IMG/VR virus record: IMGVR_UViG_3300046167_000059
Span: 1-42,444 of that record
Strand: one strand, 5' to 3'
Length of the DNA stretch: 42,444 bases
Source: a virus
The translations under genes were made by a program, and so were the position numbers. This document shows, one piece after another, positions 6,810 to 13,286 of the stretch; within the stretch, counting starts at the first letter, position 1; every line of letters begins with the position of its first letter. The notes beneath the pieces were generated by a model, which worked only from the letters and a program-made list of their open reading frames with translations, searched no databases and was not told where the DNA came from.

Positions 6810-7207
6810 GAATATCTCCGAGTCCTGAGTATGACTTACTAAACTGCTCACTTATTAAGCATGATTACCCAATCGCCATTACGAGGGTAGTTAGTGAAGT
6901 TTGCGATTAATGAACTAGCCATGCTTTCTTACAAGACCTGAGTAAGTCTAGGTGGAAGTCCTAAAAACTACGACTGGAATGTCCTGAGTATGACAAATGC
7001 AACAGCATGGTAAAAACTGCTCACTTGTTTATACTAAGCAGAAAAATTTAAAGGGATGAGGTTATAAAAGGCAGTACATAAGTATGCGAACCAAGTCAAG
7101 TTACATAACCGAAGTAAGTATAAATTAGTTGTTAGAAATATAGGCTATTGCTATTAACTCATGAGGGCGATAGTCTATACTCCTATTAACTAAGAAAAGG
7201 AAAAAAT
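6810..7207 (+). ncRNA. Candidate structured RNA, two tandem units
   Basis: About 400 bases without a plausible gene but full of complementary segments in the sense direction. Hairpins with the same 7-base loop start occur three times: AGTC[CTGAGTAT]GACT (6821-6836), AGAC[CTGAGTAA]GTCT (6934-6949), TGTC[CTGAGTAT]GACA (6980-6995); the stems change in a compensatory way while the loop is kept. Units 1 and 2 also share AAACTGCTCACTT (from 6841 and 7014), whose TGCTCA can pair with the loop TGAGTA as a pseudoknot. Long-range helices: GACTTACT/AGTAAGTC (6833-6840/6941-6948), AAGCATG/CATGCTT (6857-6863/6920-6926), AATCGC/GCGATT (6871-6876/6903-6908), TTTATACT/AGTATAAA (7028-7035/7117-7124), GGTTAT/ATAACC (7060-7065/7105-7110). 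I do not recognise the family. Confidence 0.6.
7140..7194 (+). repeat. Early-gene hairpin element, copy 6 (long stem)
   Basis: ATAGGCTATTGC (7140-7151) pairs with GCGATAGTCTAT (7167-7178): 12 pairs, two of them G-U, loop of 15. It is followed by ACTCCTATTAACTAAG (7179-7194) and AAAGG before the ATG at 7208. The stem is unrelated in sequence to copies 2-4 but the layout is the same. Confidence 0.65.
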
Positions 7208-7606
7208 ATGGGATTAGATATGTATGCGTGGAAAACTAAGGCGAAAGACATTGAAGATGGTCAAGAGCCTTTAGCCGATTGGAGAAAACACAACAGGCTT
7301 CATGGCTATATGGAAATGCTTTGGGAAAGTAAAGGCAAACCATTAGATACTGATGCACAAAATCCAATGGGTAGTAACTTTAATTGTATACCTTTAGAAC
7401 TTGATGAAGATGACTTGAAAAAGTTAAAGATAACCATCAAGTCTAACGACTTGCCCGATACTCAAGGCTTCTTCTTTGGTCATGATAGTTATGACTACGA
7501 CACAGAAGAAGTCAAAGAGCAGAGGGAGTATGACCTTGAGTTTGTTAAGAATGGACTCAAGGCAATTAAAGATGGGTACAAGGTTGTGTATTCTTCTTGG
7601 TGGTAA
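7208..7606 (+). CDS. Conserved phage protein starting MGLDMY
   Basis: A 132-residue protein. The start MGLDMYAWKTKAKD, the segment WRKHNRLHGYMEMLWESKG (about residues 26-44) and the very end YSSWW mark a family met in many phages and some bacteria, sometimes labelled phosphoglycerate kinase in databases; nothing here supports kinase activity. The conserved Trp/His/Asp residues may bind a ligand or metal. It is acidic, cytoplasmic and has no membrane segment. It has its own hairpin element and AAAGG ribosome site. Function unknown. Confidence 0.78.
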   Translation: MGLDMYAWKTKAKDIEDGQEPLADWRKHNRLHGYMEMLWESKGKPLDTDAQNPMGSNFNCIPLELDEDDLKKLKITIKSNDLPDTQGFFFGHDSYDYDTEEVKEQREYDLEFVKNGLKAIKDGYKVVYSSWW

Positions 7607-7610
7607 AAAC

Positions 7611-7653
7611 TTAGGGCATTCTTCGGAGTGTCCTAACTCTTTATAACTAAAGG
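7611..7653 (+). repeat. Early-gene hairpin element, copy 7 (UUCG loop)
   Basis: TTAGGGCATTC-TTCG-GAGTGTCCTAA (7611-7636). Compared with copy 3 the stem has changed on both sides (TTGGGGCA/TGCCTCAA to TTAGGGCA/TGTCCTAA) and still pairs, with the same C(UUCG)G loop. CTCTTTATAACTAAAGG follows, then the ATG at 7661. Confidence 0.78.
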
Positions 7654-7660
7654 AAATAAA

Positions 7661-7936
7661 ATGTACAAAGAAAAAGTAAAATTAGCACCCAAAGGTTTGG
7701 GTTTTTATAATGTAACCATAACTAAATCAACAACATTTGAAGATACCTTTGCATACAGTCAAGAAGAAGCAGAGGAATTAGCACTTAGTAGTTTTTATGG
7801 TGGTGGTGGTCAAGGTGCATTAGATGGTGTATCTGCCGAGGCAGAAGCAGAATTGCAAACTGACGATAGAGCAGAAGTACAAGAGATGTATGAAGCATGT
7901 TGGAATGAAGAACCTATTGCCGAGCCGAGAGGTTAA
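7661..7936 (+). CDS. Early protein of unknown function (91 residues)
   Basis: Starts MYKEKVKLAPKGLGFYNVTI after AAAGG and the seventh hairpin. The first third is beta-like; then TFAYSQEEAEELALSSFYGG gives a helix and a glycine run, and the C-terminal third is acidic (AEAEAELQTDDRAEVQEMYE). The repeat-like pattern resembles small phage proteins in which each Glu-Ala-rich helix follows a strand, but no family is recognised. It is the last gene to have the hairpin element; the following intergenic region has a different inverted repeat. Confidence 0.7.
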   Translation: MYKEKVKLAPKGLGFYNVTITKSTTFEDTFAYSQEEAEELALSSFYGGGGQGALDGVSAEAEAELQTDDRAEVQEMYEACWNEEPIAEPRG

Positions 7937-7976
7937 GTTTTGAATGAGAATACAAAGCTAAAGGTAGAAGAAACTG

Positions 7977-8015
7977 TGTTGACATTTAGTACAATGTGTT
8001 ATCTAAGTGTCAACA
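7977..8015 (+). promoter_or_regulatory. Perfect 8-bp inverted repeat between early gene blocks
   Basis: TGTTGACA (7977-7984) and TGTCAACA (8008-8015) form a perfect inverted repeat with a 23-base spacer, followed 16 bases later by a run of seven T (8031-8037 region). It contains TTGACA, a perfect -35 hexamer, but no good -10 at normal spacing. It could be an operator, a weak terminator, or a stabilising RNA hairpin in the leader of the gene at 8050. Confidence 0.4.
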
Positions 8016-8049
8016 TACTTGTTTGGTTATATTTTTTTGGAGTATTAGA

Positions 8050-8280
8050 ATGAATCCTAATAACAATAAGAACTTTAATGACGAGGCACTAAGAATTAAT
8101 CGTCAATTAAAGAGAGATAATGACGCACTCAAAGAAGAAATTAAAAGTCTTTGGGCAGATATTAGTGAGCTTGAGCAGAAATTAGCTTGGCACACTGATA
8201 ATGATGCTCACTTGGTTGAGGATGAGTACGCTGACAAAGGTATGAGTCGTAGTGATTTCATAGACAAGGAGTACACATGA
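8050..8280 (+). CDS. Coiled-coil early protein (76 residues)
   Basis: The ATG at 8050 follows TTGGAG; a longer frame to 7996 covers the inverted-repeat leader and would begin with an unlikely hydrophobic stretch. The product is MNPNNNKNFNDEALRINRQL, then a heptad-patterned coiled coil (about residues 15-45, IKSLWADISELEQKL), then an acidic tail ending in FIDKEYT. The stop codon overlaps the start of the next gene (ATGA). Function unknown; the coiled coil suggests oligomerisation or partner binding. Confidence 0.68.
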   Translation: MNPNNNKNFNDEALRINRQLKRDNDALKEEIKSLWADISELEQKLAWHTDNDAHLVEDEYADKGMSRSDFIDKEYT

Positions 8281-8504
8281 AAGGTGCAACAGAAAGTAAC
8301 GAATGGTTACAAGAACTTGAGAAAGAACTGACTAGGAAGAACAAAGTCAAGAAGAAACTCAGAAAAGAAATCAATGACCGCATAGAAAAGATTAGGCTCA
8401 TTGAAGAAGATACTGAGGAGATACTTAAAAAATATCTTGGTGGTAGCACACCATCAAGGGAAGATGTTGAGTTTGATTTGATGTATAATAGACTCAATGA
8501 TTGA
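8277..8504 (+). CDS. Charged coiled-coil early protein (75 residues)
   Basis: Starts at the ATG within ATGA, overlapping the preceding stop, with AAGGAG 8 bases upstream inside the previous gene, so coupled translation is likely. The product is almost entirely charged helix: WLQELEKELTRKNKVKKKLR, then EINDRIEKIRLIEEDTEEIL. This is a Lys/Glu-rich coiled coil with few hydrophobic residues. It may pair with the coiled coil of the gene before. Function unknown. Confidence 0.68.
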   Translation: MKGATESNEWLQELEKELTRKNKVKKKLRKEINDRIEKIRLIEEDTEEILKKYLGGSTPSREDVEFDLMYNRLND

Positions 8505-8694
8505 TATGACAGGTAGAAATTGGGAAGTTGAGCATAAGCTATTGGATTGTGCAGTCGAGTATAAAAGGCTACACAATCTATACTTAGATGCTGACTTCGA
8601 GGATAGACTTAGTGATGCTCTGTTTTACAAAGGTAAGGCAGAGCATTTTAAGTCTTTAGTGGATAGAGGCATAGAGTTTGAGCCTCAATTTTAG
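8497..8694 (+). CDS. Small early protein (65 residues)
   Basis: Starts at ATG 8497 (MIDMTGRNWEVEHKLLDCAV), overlapping the last codons of the preceding gene; a second ATG at 8506 could also be used, since the ribosome site is unclear. The rest (YKRLHNLYLDADFEDRLSDA) is helical with a tyrosine/leucine-rich stripe. Function unknown. It ends 9 bases before the next gene. Confidence 0.62.
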   Translation: MIDMTGRNWEVEHKLLDCAVEYKRLHNLYLDADFEDRLSDALFYKGKAEHFKSLVDRGIEFEPQF

Positions 8695-8703
8695 GGAGTA
8701 AAA

Positions 8704-8943
8704 ATGAGTGGAATTAAAAGATATATTAGTTGGTGCGAAGATAACGGACATGTTAACGAATATGGTGAGGTCGAGAGCATGGATTTTGTAGACGAATACT
8801 TAAAGACTAAGGAGTTTGAAAGGGAACAGAGAGAACAAGCCTTAAAAGTAGCTTTAAGCGAGGCTGACGAGGACTCCTTGTTTGGTATGATGCACAAGTT
8901 AGGATACTTAGTGCAAAGGCATGAAGATTTGAAGAAAAGCTAG
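8704..8943 (+). CDS. Small early protein before a strong terminator (79 residues)
   Basis: Starts MSGIKRYISWCEDNGHVNEY after TAGGGAG. The product is polar and helical; its stop codon TAG (8941-8943) runs directly into the stem of the intrinsic terminator at 8942-8965, so it closes the early operon. The N-terminal YxSWCEDxGHV segment is distinctive but I cannot assign it. Function unknown. Confidence 0.72.
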   Translation: MSGIKRYISWCEDNGHVNEYGEVESMDFVDEYLKTKEFEREQREQALKVALSEADEDSLFGMMHKLGYLVQRHEDLKKS

Positions 8944-8965
8944 GGCAGAAATGCCCTCTTTTTTT
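8942..8965 (+). terminator. Strong intrinsic terminator at the end of the early block
   Basis: AGGGCA-GAAA-TGCCCT (8942-8957) is a 6-pair stem with a GNRA-type loop, followed by C and seven T. This is the clearest rho-independent terminator in the window and separates early from replication genes. Confidence 0.9.
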
Positions 8966-9013
8966 GTCCGTTGTTTTCTTAAATAATATTTATAAATTCA
9001 TTGACTATTAGCA

Positions 9014-9042
9014 TTGACAAACCATTTGATACGTGCTACAAT
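9014..9042 (+). promoter_or_regulatory. Sigma70 promoter of the replication unit
   Basis: Perfect TTGACA (9014-9019), 17 bases, TACAAT (9037-9042). It follows the early-block terminator and precedes the ssDNA-binding protein gene by about 185 bases, so the replication genes can be transcribed independently of the early promoter. Confidence 0.85.
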
Positions 9043-9119
9043 AACCCCATTCTAAGAAAGAAATACATTGCACCCACCACCACCAACATTCCAAATGTTA
9101 AGATGAGTCAATGTTAATA

Positions 9120-9194
9120 CTTAGTATTACTAAGAGTGTAGTAGTTTTTACTTCCATTTTTTCTACTACACTTTTAGTAGTATTATTACTGCTA
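9120..9194 (+). promoter_or_regulatory. Palindrome-rich leader of the replication unit
   Basis: Three inverted repeats follow one another between the promoter and the first gene: CTTAGTA-T-TACTAAG (9120-9134, perfect), AGTGTAGTAG/CTACTACACT (9135-9144/9163-9172, ten perfect pairs, then TTT), and TAGTAGTATTATTACTGCTA (9175-9194, one mismatch). As DNA they could be operators; as RNA the second could be an attenuator or a stabiliser. They share the TAGTA/TACTA core, which favours a DNA-binding protein. Confidence 0.5.
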
Positions 9195-9232
9195 GATGTA
9201 AAATTAAATGTTAACTATAAGGAGATGTAGAG

Positions 9233-9619
9233 ATGAGTGATTATATATCATTGACAGGTGAAGTTGTGTTTAACAAGATAACACAGCCTGATGTGTACAA
9301 AAATCAAAGTAAATATACTATGACAATATCTTTGGACAAGTCAGGTATCAAACAAGCAGAGAAGAATGGCTTAGTGACTAAGGAGTATGAGGGTAAGACT
9401 CAAATTACTTCTAAGCGTAAGGTAGACTTTGGTCAGCCTAAGATTTACAATGCAGATAAGGATGAGGTAGATGCTACTCATCTATCTTTGTTTGGAGATA
9501 AGGTAACTATGCTTGTTAAGAAAGGTAAAGAGCCTTATGATGGGTACACTTACTTAGAGCGTGTAAGGGTAGATGAGAAGGCAGATGGAGTAGATGAGTA
9601 CGACCCTTCTGAATTTTAA
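9233..9619 (+). CDS. Probable single-stranded DNA-binding protein (T7 gp2.5/DUF2815-like role)
   Basis: A 128-residue protein with an AAGGAG site 12 bases before the ATG. It starts MSDYISLTGEVVFNKITQPD and continues with strand-rich sequence (YTMTISLDKSG) and an acidic C-terminal tail ending DEYDPSEF. Phage ssDNA-binding proteins of the OB-fold type have this plan: a small basic/aromatic beta barrel and an acidic, aromatic-ended tail that contacts the polymerase and helicase. The place directly before primase-helicase and DNA polymerase agrees. It would coat the displaced strand at the fork. A specific family cannot be proved by eye, but the role is likely. Confidence 0.75.
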   Translation: MSDYISLTGEVVFNKITQPDVYKNQSKYTMTISLDKSGIKQAEKNGLVTKEYEGKTQITSKRKVDFGQPKIYNADKDEVDATHLSLFGDKVTMLVKKGKEPYDGYTYLERVRVDEKADGVDEYDPSEF

Positions 9620-9620
9620 T

Positions 9621-9649
9621 TTTACTTTTAAAATAATCTAGGCTATAAT
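9621..9649 (+). promoter_or_regulatory. Putative promoter whose start lies inside a terminator
   Basis: TTTACT (9621-9626), 17 bases, perfect TATAAT (9644-9649). The predicted start (about 9656) lies inside the upstream arm of the terminator hairpin at 9652-9669, so RNAs begun here would lack part of the stem and escape termination, while RNAs from upstream would be terminated. It would supply the primase-helicase gene. Confidence 0.5.
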
Positions 9650-9650
9650 A

Positions 9651-9674
9651 GGGGCAACTTCGGTTGCCCTTTTA
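9651..9674 (+). terminator. Intrinsic terminator after the ssDNA-binding protein gene
   Basis: GGGCAAC-TTCG-GTTGCCC (9652-9669) is a 7-pair stem with a UUCG loop followed by TTTTAATTTA. It should reduce transcription from the strong upstream promoter into the primase-helicase gene, leaving the ssDNA-binding protein the most expressed product, which fits its need in large amounts. Confidence 0.85.
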
Positions 9675-9691
9675 ATTTATTGAGGAGAAAG

Positions 9692-11346
9692 ATGGAAAAG
9701 AATACATTAGTAAAGAAAGAACAATGCCCTAACTGTGCCAAGCTAGGCAAGGACAAGAGCAAAGATAATTTAGCAGTATATTCAGATGGACAGACACACT
9801 GTTTCTCCTGTGGAGAGCATGGCTTTGTCGAGCATACTAACAAACCTATACAAATTACAGAGAAAGAGGATGACTCTTGGAAGCATGAGTACAGGGGTGG
9901 GTATTACACATTACATGACAGAAAGCTAAGAGCCGAAACTTTAGAGAGGTACAAAGTTAAGTGTGAGAAGGATGCTAAAGGCAAAGTAATTAAGCACCAC
10001 TACCCTTACTACAATCAGAAGAACAACATGGTTGGTATGAAAACTAGGATGGTGGCAAGTAAGTCTTTCTTTGGTAAGGGAGATACTACTAATCAGAATA
10101 TGTTATTTGGACAGAGTTTGTTTCAAGGTGGTGGTAAGTTTGTCACAGTGTGTGAGGGAGAGTTGGATGCTATGTCAGTCTATGAAATGTTTGGTATGCG
10201 TTACGCTTCTGTATCAGTTAACAATGGTGTACATGCTACTGCTAACATTAAAGCTAACCTTGAATGGCTTGACTCGTTTGAAACTGTAGTCCTATGTTTT
10301 GACAATGACCAAGCCGGTAGAGAGGCAGTCGAAAAGGTAGCACCAATACTTGGACCAAACAAATGTAAAGTACTAACACTAGCCAAGCACAAGGATGCTA
10401 GTGATTACTTGAAACATGGTGATGGTAAAGAATTTTTAGAGGAGTGGTGGAATTATTCAAAAGACTACACAGTTAGTGGTGTTGCTACAGTTGAGGACAT
10501 GCGAGAGGCCATGCTTAACTACAAGAACACAGAACTTGTGCCACTGCCTGACTCTTTGGAGAGTTAAACCACATGATGAGGGGCGGTATAGCAAAGGGAG
10601 AACTGGTATCAATCATAGCACACACCAGTATTGGTAAGACTACTATACTTAATGAACTCATCTATCACTTTGCCACAGAAACAGAGGAGAAGATAGGTTG
10701 TTTCATGGTAGAGGATAACATTGATGAGACAATCAGGAAGGTGGTGAGTGTACATACATCAGAGAACTTACAACTAGTTAAACCAACAGAGCTTAATGTA
10801 GACAACATCATGGACAAGGCCATCGAGATAGGATTCGGCACAAAGATACAGTTACATAATGATGGTGGCGGTAGTATTGACCTTGAGGAAATGTTTTCTA
10901 AGATAAGATACTTTGTAAAAGGATTAGGTTGTAGTATAATATTGGTAGACCCATTGCATACTGCAATTAAAAACCTAAGTAATGAGAACATTGAGGAAGT
11001 TATGGATAGGTTTATTAAACTATGTAAAGAAACTAAGTGTGCAGTTATACTGAGTACACATACAAGGAAGCCTGATGATGGCTCTCATCCTCATAAGATT
11101 AGTGAGTATGATGTTAAAGGTAGTGGTGCTATACCACAAGCCTGTCACACCAACATACTATTCTCAAGAGATAAGTTAGCAGAGGATGATTATACTAAGA
11201 ACTCAACACGCATTAGAGTACCCAAGCTAAGAAGGACAGGTCAGACAGGAGAAGCCGGTTGGACATACTTCAATCCTGAGACAGCTAGGCTAGAGAAAGG
11301 TGTTAACCCTGATGTGGGCGGATGGAATAATGATGCAGACTTTTAG
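9692..11346 (+). CDS. Primase-helicase (T7 gp4-like), broken by one frameshift
   Basis: A bifunctional replication enzyme that makes primers and unwinds DNA at the fork; about 551 residues reconstructed. The ATG at 9692 follows GAGGAG. The N-terminal zinc domain shows CPNC and CFSCGEHG (about residues 11-48). The TOPRIM domain shows VCEGELDAMSVYEMFG and VVLCFDNDQAGREAV. The RecA-type helicase domain has Walker A IIAHTSIGKTT, Walker B SIILVDPLHT and ILSTHTRKP. The frame breaks at TTT (10555-10557): PLPDS is followed by LES-stop, while the next frame continues FGELNHMMRGGIAKGE. One missing T (TTTT read as TTT) restores one protein. Otherwise two separate proteins, primase (to 10567) and helicase (from 10573), would result. 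Confidence 0.9.
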
Positions 11347-13050
11347 TTGTGACATAGAAACTGATGGTATAGAAGCCACTAAGGTGTGGTGTGTTGCAGT
11401 ACAGATGTATACACTGAGGAAACCAAAGTGTTTTACAAGTCTGAGGAATTTGGTGAGTGGTTAGATGAGCAGACTCTAGTGTTTCACAATGGTATAGCCT
11501 TTGATGTCCCTGTCTTAGAAGAGATTTGGGGCATAGACTTTACTAACATAACTATAGAGGACACTCTTATAATGAGTCAGCTTGATAGTCCACGCAGAGA
11601 GGGTGGTCACTCACTAGCTAACTGGGGTGAGTACCTTGGCTATCCTAAGGGAGACCATGAGGACTGGTCAAAGCTAACCCAAGACATGGTAGATTATTGT
11701 ATTAGAGACACAGAGATAACTAGCAAAGTCTTTAAGATACTTAGGCAGAAAGGACTGAGTCAAGATGCTAAAGAGTTGGAGTATGCAATCAAGAGACAAT
11801 GCACTATCCAAGAGAAGAATGGTTGGCTCTTTGATGAGCGAGGTGCAATAGAAATACTACAACAAGTTAACAATGACTTGCGAAATGCAGAGGAAGAAGT
11901 GCATAAGACATTCAAGCCTCTGCCTGTATGGAAAAGCAAGACACCAGTTAAGAATAGATTTAAGAAAGACTTTACTAGGACAAAAGGATACCAAGCAGAG
12001 GTAGAACTGGAGTGCCATACCAATGAAGAAGGTGACTATGGTTACTGGGCATACCCCGAACTAAACTTAGGTAGCAGACAACAGGTCGGCAGACATCTTA
12101 TGCACTATGGTTGGAAGCCTGAGGTGTTTACTGAAACTGGCAGACCTAAGGTTGATGAGTCCACACTCAAGGATGTAGACATACCTGAGGCACAACTCAT
12201 TGGAAGATACCTTATGTTACAGAAAAGACAAGGTCAGATTAACTCATGGCTTGATGCATTGGATGAGAGAACTGGTAGGATACACAGTAGAGTACACACC
12301 ATGGGAACTGTGACTCACAGGATGAGCAGTAGTAATCCTAACCTACAACAAGTAACCGCTAGTGGCAAAGAGTATGGCTCTGAGATGAGGGCATTGTTTA
12401 CTGTACCTGAGGACAAGGTGTTAGTAGGTGCTGACCTTAGTGGACTAGAACTTAGATGCCTCGCCCACTACATGAGAGATGAGAACTACACAAAGGAACT
12501 ACTCACAGGTGACATACATACTGCTAACCAAAAGTCAGCCGGATTAGATACAAGAGATAAGGCTAAGACATTTATCTATGCATTCCTTTATGGTGCAGGT
12601 GACAAGAAGATAGGTAGCATAGCAGGTGGTGGTGTAGAAGAAGGCAAGAGACTTAAAGAAAACTTCCTGAACAACACACCGGCATTAAAGAAACTAAGAG
12701 AGAGGGTAGGCAAGGCATCAGACAAAGGATACCTCAAGGCATTAGATGGCAGACACATTAGAGTTAGGAGTGAACATGCATCACTCAACTTCTTACTGCA
12801 AAGTGCCGGTGCTATAATAAGTAAGAGAGCATGGGAGATATTCCATAACATGGCAGAGTACGAGGGATTTAAATACAAACAACTGGGTGTCATACATGAT
12901 GAGATACAGATTGAGTGCAGTCCTGATGATGCAGAGGCAATCGGCTACCTGATTGTAGATGCTATGGAAATGACAACAGAGTATTACAAACTCAACTGTC
13001 CAATCACAGGAGATTTTAAGATAGGGAGAAGTTGGAATGACACACACTAA
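11330..13050 (+). CDS. polA: Family A DNA polymerase (T7-like), broken by one frameshift
   Basis: Replicative polymerase with proofreading, about 573 residues. ATG 11330 or 11333 overlaps the helicase end. Exonuclease motifs: CDIETDG (Exo I), FHNGIAFDVPVLEE (Exo II), YCIRDTEI (Exo III). Polymerase motif A: GADLSGLELRCLAHYM; motif B: KTFIYAFLYGAG; motif C: GVIHDEIQIE. The residue matching position 762 of E. coli Pol I is Tyr (K-T-F-I-Y), as in T7. The N-terminal part up to WCVAVQ and the rest from DVYTEETKVF are in different frames; one missing G after CAG (11402-11404) explains it. Without repair, translation from a GTG at 11386 would lack the Exo I motif. Confidence 0.9.
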
Positions 13051-13282
13051 CGAAATTAAAGTGCAATGGAATGAGAACAGAAAGAAAGACAACATCAATC
13101 CGGAGCATTACACACAAGGGATAGAGTGCATTGATTATATCACTTCAAAAAACATGAGTTTTCTCGAAGGCAATGTGATAAAATATGTAACTCGATACAA
13201 AATGAAGAATGGTTTAGAAGATTTAAAGAAAGCACAATGGTATTTAAATCGGCTAATAGAAATTACAACAAGAGAGGAGTAA
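13037..13282 (+). CDS. DUF3310-type protein (T7 gp1.7-like)
   Basis: An 81-residue protein that overlaps the end of the polymerase gene by 14 bases. It contains the family pattern INPEHYTQGIECIDYI, then EGNVIKYVTRYKMKNGLEDL, then KKAQWYLNRLIE. DUF3310 members include T7 gp1.7, described as a nucleotide kinase that renders phage sensitive to dideoxythymidine; most members are uncharacterised. The location among polymerase, nuclease and RNR genes agrees with a role in nucleotide metabolism. Its length is typical for stand-alone DUF3310 domains. Confidence 0.85.
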   Translation: MTHTNEIKVQWNENRKKDNINPEHYTQGIECIDYITSKNMSFLEGNVIKYVTRYKMKNGLEDLKKAQWYLNRLIEITTREE

Positions 13283-13286
13283 GAAA

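Noticed and set aside
6810-7139. Group I intron or hammerhead ribozyme in the structured region
   Set aside because: CTGAGTA looks a little like intron or hammerhead core sequences, but the paired P7/P3 core of group I introns, the hammerhead CUGANGA...GAAA core and an interrupted gene were not found; both sides are separate complete genes.
6810-7207. tRNA or tmRNA in the structured region
   Set aside because: No cloverleaf with a GTTC/TTCG T-loop, no CCA end, and no discriminator-acceptor pairing could be drawn.
5284-7636. The seven early hairpins as plain intrinsic terminators
   Set aside because: An A tract before and a short T tract after give some copies a terminator look, but the T tract starts 3 bases after the stem and is broken, and every copy is followed by a ribosome site and gene. 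Partial termination remains possible; simple termination after every gene does not make sense.
9643-9843. Antisense frames within early and replication genes
   Set aside because: Long open frames opposite known genes mirror the codon structure of those genes, lack ribosome sites and give Ser/Leu-rich products.
9692-10567. Separate primase and helicase genes
   Set aside because: The break falls inside the usual linker and one added T gives a continuous T7 gp4-like protein; the helicase frame has no good ribosome site before its first ATG.
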